In this document: in pieces, positions 57,142 to 64,000 of the stretch
Layout of the letters: every line of letters begins with the position of its first letter
Position numbering within the stretch: position 1 is the first letter of the stretch
Assembly (NCBI RefSeq): GCF_009727055.1
Contig: NC_052350.1
Span: 22,639,296-22,703,295, forward strand
Length of the DNA: 64,000 nt
Direction of reading: 5' to 3'
DNA from: Benincasa hispida
Lineage: Eukaryota; Streptophyta; Magnoliopsida; Cucurbitales; Cucurbitaceae
Program-made: the position numbers and the translations under genes
Notes under the pieces: model-generated
Databases searched by the model: none
Told to the model about the DNA's origin: nothing
Seen by the model: only the letters and a program-made list of their open reading frames with translations

Positions 57142-57740
57142 ATACTCAAGGCTTTGACTTTCCATTGGGGGATGTACAGACCCCAGGCATACTCTTGGGA
57201 TACCTTAGGTTTAGGTCCCGCCTTGGATAACCATCAACGAAAATTATTGCGAAATCGACAATTAAAGAACACAAAAAGGAACGTAGAGTAGGGGAGATCA
57301 ACACATAGATATACATGGTTCACTAACAGTGTGTTAGCTACGTTCACGGGCAGAGGCAGAACAATATTATTTCGAGAGAATGTTTTTAGAATTACATCAA
57401 GAACGGCGCCTCTAGATTAGAGAGTTTATATATCGCACTGCTCTAAACCCTAGGGTCAAAATCGTAAATAACTGAAAATAAATAAATATGCTGAATACAA
57501 AATCTGAATAAGTTTCAGGGGCATTGCCCCCGAACCCCCACCAAGGTGTGCCACCCTTGGACCCCGGCTCGCTAACTGGTCAGCAAAACCCCCGTACTAG
57601 GTTGTTCAAAGTGCCAGCAAACAGATTCAAGGCATTTCAACAAAAATATGTATTGGTACATCGGTATATCCATAAATTGGAGGATTCGATATTGATATTA
57701 AAAATTAATCAATATCTCCAATTTTTTTTTTATAAATACA
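57142..57740. repeat. LTR-like remnant with a GC-rich block
   Basis: CATGGTTCACTAACAGTGTG and TTAGCTACGTTCACGGGCAG, followed by a GC-rich block at 57516-57600 (GGGGCATTGCCCCCGAACCC, later CCTTGGACCCCGGC), resemble parts of known plant LTRs. The block contrasts sharply with its AT-rich surroundings. No internal coding region is attached. Confidence 0.45.
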
Positions 57741-58069
57741 TATAAAACATAAAAAAGTATCATCTATTAATCTAACTATGAATATAGATATATACTAATA
57801 ATAATAATTTGTAAAATTTAATTTACAAATAAAAATAACTTAATAATTAATTTAAATAACTTTTATAAATTTTTTATTTATAAAACCCTAAGAAGAAGTT
57901 AAGTATGTCGTCATAGATGACAGCACCATGGGCGAGATAGAAACATACGCGCTCACTACATGATAGAATAATATACTTAGTAAAGTACATGTTGGGGCCA
58001 ACTTAAGAGCAAGGCAAGCTAAAATCGGGTTGAAACTTATAATTAATCAAAGAACACTTGATGTCTTAT
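57741..58069. other. AT-rich intergenic stretch, nothing recognised
   Basis: No gene, repeat or signal could be supported between the LTR-like remnant and the CACTA-like end. Confidence 0.5.
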
Positions 58070-58370
58070 CACTACAAAAAAAAATTGACCTTTTTCAAAG
58101 GTCAAAACCTTCAAAAAAAAAAAACATTTAATAGACCTTCAATATTTTTTTTCAAAGGTTATCTCAACCTTTGAAAAGTGTCGAAATAGATCCCGTCGAA
58201 AAAACTTTTTCAAAGATTTACTAACCTTCGAAATGTATTATTATTCAAATGTTGGTTAACTTTCGAAAATTATTATTTTTCAAAGGTTATATATCTTCGA
58301 TAATTGTCAAATTATTTATCGATAATTATCTATTATCAAGTAGTCTTTTTTGAAGGTTTCCATTATTTTT
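58070..58370 (+). mobile_element. CACTA-like terminus with TTTCAAAGGTT subterminal repeats
   Basis: Starts CACTACAAAAAAAAATTGAC and is followed by at least six TTTCAAAGGT/ACCTTTGAAA-like words in both orientations (58088, 58150, 58170, 58209, 58277 and others). Terminal CACTA plus subterminal motif repeats define this superfamily. The partner end and any transposase are not in the window or not recognised. Confidence 0.55.
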
Positions 58371-58693
58371 AGGGCTAATTGCATAAATAGAATTTAAGCC
58401 CAAAATAATAGAATATGTAGTACAAGGATAAAATAATTGCATATATAGATCAAAAAATGGTAAAAGACTACAAAACCCATGCCTAGCCTCCATTTTTTTC
58501 GCTTCTTCTCGGTTTTCTCAAATTAAAAGTTATCACTGATAGCAGCTGTTCGGGATAAATGGTGGTGGGGCAGGCTTAGTATAAGGTTCATAGATGACGG
58601 ATGTGTCCTGGTCTTGGCTGGTGTCTTTACCCTTAGTTTAGGGGCAAACTTGGGTTTTTATGGGGTTTTAGCCCTAGGCCGAGAAGTTTTGGC

Positions 58694-58942
58694 CTAAGGG
58701 TTTACAGGTTTCTTGAAGCTCTTGGCCAAAGCTTTCGTGGAGATAGAAGGAGGTGTAAGGGCGGCCAGACGTTGAGCAGAGGTAGCGCCGCCGTAAGAGG
58801 CTTTCGATTGGGTAGGGACGGAGGTTGATTTCCTAGGGCTAGGTGGTGGTGAACTCAAAAATGATGAGGGGGAGAAGGAACTTATCGGCGAATCGTTGCC
58901 TAGGCTATAGCTTTGGTTCTGAGAATCTGAGTCGGACGACAT
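58694..58942 (-). pseudogene. Third-ORF start of the Athila element (env-like position)
   Basis: 82 codons starting MSSDSDSQNQSYSLGNDSPI, then Ser/Pro-rich (SSFLSSPPPSPRKSTSVPTQ), then QRLAALTPPSISTKALAKSF and a stop. It lies downstream of integrase in the same orientation, where Athila elements carry an extra ORF. The Ser/Pro-rich N-terminus matches what I recall for that ORF in cucurbit elements. It ends early, so it is probably truncated. A frame directly upstream (58905-59171) overlaps it and seems to be leader, with CT-rich sequence. Function is unknown; no membrane segment is visible. Confidence 0.5.
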
Positions 58943-59101
58943 TGTTCACCGGAGATGCTAAGTGAGAGAGGAAAATGGAGGTTTGGTGGATCTGAGGTTC
59001 TAGGGTTTCTGAAGAAATGGAGGTTCGTCGGCGCAGTGAAGGAGAAGAAGAAATAGTTTGGTTCAAGTGAGGTTTTTGTAGAGGGAAAGGATGATCGTGG
59101 C

Positions 59102-59125
59102 TGACGTCAGGCGGCACCTGACGTC
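59102..59125. promoter_or_regulatory. Hairpin with paired TGACG/ACGTCA motifs
   Basis: GACGTCAGG (59103-59111) and CCTGACGTC (59117-59125) are inverted around CGGCA. TGACGTCA at 59102-59109 is a perfect bZIP (TGA/CRE type) site, and a second TGACG starts 17 bp later. It lies about 180 bp upstream of the minus-strand third-ORF start. Binding is inferred only from the motif. Confidence 0.45.
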
Positions 59126-59379
59126 TGCAATTAATGCAAAGTGGAAGGGTCGCCTCGTTTAGCCAAAACACTCGAGTGTTTTATGTTTTCGAGACGCATC
59201 TCTTCAACTGCCCCCTACGTTAGACTTGTGTCTAATGCATCCAATGTTTCAGTTTTAATTATACACAACTTTTCTAAAAGAAAAACAATCAAATTTCCAA
59301 ATTTTGTAAAAGCAAAACAATCAACTTAAAACCTTCAAATAACTGAACTAACAAATTCAAACATAACTTAAAATACAGA

Positions 59380-60729
59380 ATGCAAAAGAATAAGGTTGAG
59401 AGAGGCATCCCTGGAAGATGTGGTGTTACAACCGCAGAGATGCCTCGACGCGAGCTTCAACTTGTCTCGCGTAGCACAAGAGATGACTTTTGGCGTTCCA
59501 CTTCGTCTTCAAAGTACAGCTTAACCCTTTGGCCGTTTACTTTGAATGCATTAGTGCCATCTTCTTACATTAATTCCACAGTACCGTAGGGAAAGATCAT
59601 TTTAATTATGAAGGGCCCGGACCATCTAGATTTCAATTTCCTTGGAAACGGACGCAAGCGTGAGTTGAACAATAAAACTTTCTGACCAACAACAAGTACC
59701 TTCTTGCTGATGCGTTGGTCGTGCCAACGCTTTGTCTTTTCCTTGTAGATCTTGTTGTTTTCATATGCATTCATTCGCCATTCTTCGAGCTCGTTGAGCT
59801 GAATCTTGCATTGAACGCCCGCCGCATCCAGATTCATGTTCAACTTCTTTACTACTCAAAATGCCTTATGCTTCAACTCTACAGAAAGATGACATGCTTT
59901 ACAAAATACAAGTGAGTAGAGAGACATACCTATAGGCATTTTGTATGTAGTCTTGTAGGCCCAGAGTGCTTCATCCAGCCTTTGCGCCCAATCTTTCCGC
60001 GTTGTGCTGACGACTTTTTCCAGAATTGAATTGATTTCTCGATTTGAAATTTCTACCTGACCATTTGTTTGAGAGTGGTAGGCGATAGCAATCTTGTGCC
60101 TAACATTATATTTTGCAAGTAATTTTGAAATGATGCGATTGATAAAATGCGTACCTTCATCGCTTATCAGAGCTCTCGGCATTCCATAGCATGTGAAAAT
60201 ATTCCTGATAAGAAATTTAGATATAGTAGACGTGTCGTTTCTAGCACAGGTTACTGCCTCTACCCACTTAGATACATAGTCTACAGCCAACAGGATATAT
60301 TGCTGACTACAAGATAGAGGGAACGGGCCCATAAAATCTATGCCCCAGACATCAAACAACTCTACTTCAAGAATATTATTCAAAGGGCATTGCATCCCTT
60401 GAAAAAATATTCCCTGTGCGTTGGTAAGGGTCACAATTTTGACCAAACTCTCGTGCGTCCTTAAAAGAGGTGGGCCAAAAGAAACCGCATTGAAGGACTT
60501 TCGCCATGGTTCTTTACCCACCAAAATGCCCACCGTAAGGAGAATTATGACACTCGGCCAAGATGCGTTGTGTCTTCTCCTCTGGGATGCATCGACGCAG
60601 TATAGAGTTTGGGCTTTGTTTGTATAGAAATGGTTCGTCCCAGAAATAAAACTTACTGTCATGGACTAGCCGTTTCTTTTGCTGGGAATTGAAGTTTTTC
60701 AGGGAACTGCTTGGTGGTCAAGTAATTAA
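59380..60729 (-). pseudogene. Athila integrase
   Basis: 59856-60662 is open for 268 codons with the full catalytic triad: D in WGIDFMGPFP, D in ALISDEGTHF, E in NGQVEISNREI. The upstream HHCC region is in another frame (RILAECHNSPYGGHFGG), marking a frameshift near 60500-60600. A single TGA where related proteins have Trp (at about 59856, after LKHKAF) separates the C-terminal part at 59565-59843 ([38 protein letters not shown]). The tail NAFKVNGQRVKLYFE follows another stop and reaches about 59450. Confidence 0.9.
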
Positions 60730-61194
60730 CTATATCAGCATACCAAGGTCTCTGCCTTCAATTCTAAACAGGCTCTCATCAGGGAATGCGTCCTTGATGT
60801 CGTTTTCCTGGACTTGCATTTCTTGATTTTCTAGCCTGGACAGGTGGTCAGCCACCTGATTTTCTGTTCCCTTTCTATCTTGGATGTCAATGTCAAATTC
60901 CTGTAGTAATAGAACCCATCTTATCAGTCTCGGCTTTGCATCCTTCTTGCTCATCAGGAACTTGATGGCTGAGTGGTCAGTATATATGGTGGCTGATGCA
61001 CCAACTAAGTAAGATGGAAATTTTTCAATACCGAATACGACAGCCAACATCTCTTTCTCAGTAGTTATATAGTGTTCCTGAGAGTCGTTTAATGTTTTGG
61101 ACGCGTAGAAGATGGGATGTATCAAGTTTCTCTTCTTCTGCCCTAACATAGTTCCCACTGCGACATTACTCGCATCACACATAAGAATGAAATG
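60730..61194 (-). pseudogene. Athila RNase H
   Basis: Open for 150 codons from the complement of 61182. Catalytic region starts [15 protein letters not shown], with [20 protein letters not shown] (the Glu of T-x-x-E) and [11 protein letters not shown] (Asp) following. It ends [20 protein letters not shown], then [11 protein letters not shown], typical of gypsy RNase H. It is in frame with RT, separated only by a TAG at 61192-61194 (APDWT, stop, HFILMCDAS). The methionine is not a true start. Confidence 0.92.
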
Positions 61195-62331
61195 CTACGT
61201 CCAGTCCGGTGCTATTAACACTAGGGTTGTTGTCAACGCATACTTCAAGGTTTCGAACGCGCCAGTGCAGTCTTCATTAAAAACATAGGGCCAGTTCACC
61301 TCTAATAATGCGCTCAGAGGTCGCGCAATCTGAGAAAAGCTTCTGACGAACCGTCTATAGAAGCCGACATGTCCTAGAAAACTTCTTAGCGTTTTGACAT
61401 TCGTTGGTGGTGAAAGTTTTGCTATTACTTCAATCTTGGCTCCATCCACTTCCAAGCCAGCCTTGGATACTTTGTGCCCCAAAACAATTCCTTCTGTCAC
61501 CATGAAGTGACATTTTTCCCAATTCAGTACTAATTTTGTTTCCTCACACCGAACGAGGACAACTTCTAAGTTATCCAGGCATGACTGGAATGAGTCTCCA
61601 AAGACTGAAAAGTCGTCCATGAAGAGTTCCACGGTCTTCTCCAGGAAGTCAGAGAAAATGGCCATCATACAGCATTGAAATGTCGCTGGTGCGTTGCATA
61701 GCCCAAAATGCATGCATCTGAATGCGAAAGTGCCAAAGGGACAAGTGAATATGGTCTTCGCTTGATCTTCTAGATCTATTAAAATCTGGTTGTAACCAGA
61801 ATAACCTTCGAGAAAACAATAAAACTCTTTACCTGCAAGTCTATCAAGCATCTGATCGATGAAAGGAAGAGGAAAATGGTCCTTTTTAGTTGCTGCGTTG
61901 AGTTTCCGATAATCCATACAAATTCGCCAGCCTATGACAGTTCTTGAAGGAATGAGTTCATTGTTGCTGTTTACTATCATGGTCGTTCCCCTTTTCTTGG
62001 GAATGTATTGAACTGGAGTAACCCAACTGCTGTCGGATATTGGATAAATAACTCCTGCGTCCAGCCATTTCAGAATCTTCTTTTTGACCACTTCTTTTAT
62101 AATGGGGTTAAGCCCTCTTTGAGGCTCGACTGACCCTGTCTTCCCTTCCTTTAGCCTAATTTTGTGCATAGAATAGGATGGACTTATTCCACGAATATCT
62201 GCAAGTGTCCACCCTATTGCGCGTTTATGTTTCTTCAACATCTGCAAGAGTGAATTTTCATTAGGCTTTGTGAGATTAGCGGAAATGATAACAGGCAATG
62301 TATTATTAGTTCCAAGAAAAGCGTATTTCAA
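61195..62331 (-). pseudogene. Athila reverse transcriptase
   Basis: Open for 378 codons. RT motifs in order: VIYPISDSSWVTPVQYIPKK, RICMDYRKLNAATKKDHFPL, FLEGYSGYNQILIDL (motif A), APATFQCCMMAIFSDFLE, and FMDDFSVFGDSF (motif C, Y/F-x-D-D, complement of 61612-61623). It ends TLRSFLGHVGFYRRFVRSFS, the usual thumb/connection. Motif A carries Glu (codon at 61807-61809) where Athila RT normally has the first catalytic Asp, so polymerase activity should be lost. In-frame with protease upstream across one TAA at 62368-62370. Confidence 0.93.
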
Positions 62332-62367
62332 ATGTTCGGGTAACTGTTTTAATTCGAGTTCAGGTGG

Positions 62368-63465
62368 TTATTCGAGTAAAGGACGCGTTGGTTTTGTTTG
62401 CCGCTCACTCAGACTTGGCGGCTCGGATTCCTTCAGGGTTCCCTCCAATGCGAGAACTTCACGTACTCGAGTCACTTCTTCAGTCAATTCAATATTGTTT
62501 AACTGACAATCATCACTATCTGGGAATTTTAATGCGTTGAGCACGTTAAATTTCACCTCTTCATTATCCACGCGCATGGTTAGCTCACCTTTATACACGT
62601 CAATCAAAACTTTTCTAGTAGCCAAGAAAGGACATCCAAGGATGATTGGAACCTCCCTATCTGCTTCATAATTCATAATAATGATGTCTGCTGGGAATAT
62701 GAGATTGTCAACCTTCACCAAAACATCTTCAATCTTCCCTTCAGGGTGCTTAATTGTCATGTCAGCAAGTTGAAGGGTGATAAAAGTAGGTTGTGCCTCG
62801 TCAATCCTCAATTTCTTAAAAATTGAAAGGGGCATGAGATTGATGCTCGCTCCTAGGTCGCACAACGCATGACCCACATCTAATCCTCTAATTGAACAAG
62901 GAACTGTGAAGCTCCCTGGGTGCTTCTGCTTCTGTGGTAGCTTGTTGCTTACTAACGCGTTGCATTCCTGCGTTAGTGCTATTACTTCTTTCTCACTGAC
63001 TTTTCTATTTTTGGTCAAAATGTCCTTCAAAAACTTCACGTATGTTGGCATCTGTTTCAAAGCTTCTATGAGTGGAATGTTGATGTGCAGCTGCTTTAGG
63101 AGCTCGAGAAAGCGCTTGAACTGATGTTCATCATTCTTCTTCATCAGACGCCTAGGGAATGGTGCGTTCAGAGGCACCTTCTGCTTTCCCACGTTAGATG
63201 TTCTAGTTTTCGAATGGCTTGTATTTTTTGGCTTTCTCTCTTCTTGATCCGTTGAACATGTAATGCGTTCTTTCGAAGGACTATTGTTTCTTGGATTCAT
63301 CTTTCTTTCTGCAAAGGCTCTTCCACTCCGCAACGTCATTGCGTGACATTGCTCTTTTTCGTTATTATCCCCAAGTGTCTCTGTATTGCTAGGTAGAACG
63401 CCTAACTGTCTGCTTTTCCACTTGCGTGTGGTAGGTGGGAAAGTATTTCTGCATACACTTTCCAC
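62368..63465 (-). pseudogene. Athila Gag end and aspartic protease
   Basis: Open for 365 codons. The N-terminal part is Gag C-terminus and linker (AMTLRSGRAFAERKMNPRNN, lysine-rich). Retropepsin follows: VPCSIRGLDVGHALCDLGAS with the active D-L-G-A-S at the complement of 62845-62859, then INLMPLSIFKKL and VPIILGCPFLATRKVLIDVY. The tail leads to RT through a single stop. No PBS or LTR is near; Gag continues above 63466. Confidence 0.92.
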
Positions 63466-64000
63466 AACTTCTCATGTGGTGATTTTCCCAGGCCTAATGA
63501 ACTCACCCATTTGCTTTGCGTCGGATCTAGCAAAGAATAGGGAAACAAGGAGAAGCCGATTGCCTCTGGATGGTGATTCCAGGAATCACAAAGGAATTAC
63601 ATGTTCCAAGAAAAACTCTTCATATGGGCATGAGGATTCTTCGCCACGGCTACCCCCAAAAAATTGCCCCAGCAGTCTTTGAACAATTTGGAGCAAACAG
63701 ATTTCATTTTCAAACTTCGTCCATCTAGCATCAGATATATTGATTTTTTGGAGAGAAAATCAGTTAGCCAAAGGGACGCCATATTCTCCCATTAGGAACG
63801 CGTGCTGTTGTTTGCCATTAGGATGGGTTCTGTTGTTTGTAGCGTGAGCCAGTTGCTGATTTTGTTTGTTCTTCCACCCATTGGCTCTTTTCCTTTTCTT
63901 GCGGTCTGAGTTAACTGTTGCCTCAACCTTCACATGACGGTTGGATTGAATTCCTACGCATGGTAAGGTCCGTCAATCTCGGGTCGTATCTGAAACTCAG
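63466..64000 (-). pseudogene. Athila Gag, broken, extending beyond the window
   Basis: Pieces in shifting frames on the minus strand: MASLWLTDFLSKKSIYLMLD (63597-63782), then AKNPHAHMKSFSWNM, a stop, then FLCDSWNHHPEAIGFSLFPY, SLLDPTQSKWVSSLGLGKSP and HEKLWKVYAEILSHLPHAR. The P-H-x-H-x-K-S-F and A-I-x-x-x-L-F-P-Y-S-L-x-D motifs mark gypsy Gag. Stops and frameshifts, plus a compressed region after SLLD, show decay. More Gag or leader lies between 63783 and 64000. Confidence 0.82.

Larger units (their letters stand above)
58600..64000 (-). mobile_element. Athila-type Ty3/gypsy element, 5' end beyond the window
   Basis: Order on the minus strand from 64000 down: Gag, protease, RT, RNase H, integrase, spacer, third ORF. 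This domain order and the D-L-G-A-S protease identify Ty3/gypsy, Athila lineage. No LTR was found at the low end; the TGATAGCTTGTAGAA-type LTR of the 20.8-kb Athila derivative is not present here. Protease, RT and RNase H share one frame (two single stops between them). Integrase is one base shifted. Confidence 0.88.

Overview
This is plant nuclear DNA, almost certainly from a cucurbit (Cucumis, Benincasa or a relative). The evidence is one intron-containing NRT1/PTR-family transporter gene, Ty1/copia and Athila-type Ty3/gypsy polyproteins of the type common in cucurbit genomes, CACTA remnants, a tRNA-derived SINE, and TCTATCA/TGATAGA-rich repeats. The family assignment rests on remembered protein similarity, so it is inference. 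Nothing looks bacterial, viral-episomal or organellar, and I see no rRNA, functional tRNA, CRISPR array or operon.

Layout. 1-3.84 kb is a degenerate minus-strand copia element (3' LTR cut by the window edge). 3.88-5.86 kb is a plus-strand solo LTR with a perfect 5-bp target duplication. 5.9-9.7 kb holds a 410-bp dispersed repeat, a 39-bp minisatellite and a CACTA (En/Spm) remnant with recognisable transposase exons. 10.0-10.5 kb is a possible gypsy C-terminal remnant. 10.86-45.5 kb is a nest of copia elements. Minus-strand bodies lie at 12.7-17.6, 31.1-33.8, 35.9-40.1 and 40.4-43.5 kb. They are broken by solo LTRs (14.25-16.28 and 37.73-39.47 kb), and a plus-strand copia element spans 17.65-31.14 kb. 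The plus element carries an Athila deletion derivative (20.78-24.94 kb) inside its integrase and a solo LTR (27.33-29.28 kb) inside its 3' LTR. 46.3-47.6 kb has a plus-strand copia gag remnant and the second copy of the 410-bp repeat.

48.1-52.2 kb contains the only convincing host gene: a six-exon minus-strand NPF6.2/NRT1.4-like transporter, 580 aa, all splice phases consistent, with a TATA box about 120 bp upstream of the start codon. 52.3-58.4 kb is AT-rich intergenic DNA with two related MITE-like elements, a SINE with 13-bp target duplications, a ~190-bp direct repeat and a CACTA-like terminus. 58.6-64 kb is a minus-strand Athila element whose pol is nearly continuous but has stops and one frameshift; it runs off the window.

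The coding retroelements all look defective. The strongest unexpected signal is technical: two perfect 38-bp palindromes at 38323 and 38741 match the Nextera mate-pair junction adapter, so the assembly is wrong inside that LTR. I found no convincing undescribed biological system. The most informative biology is the nesting order of the retroelements, a nested-LTR segment present twice, and a transporter gene whose first coding exon appears to be only the ATG.
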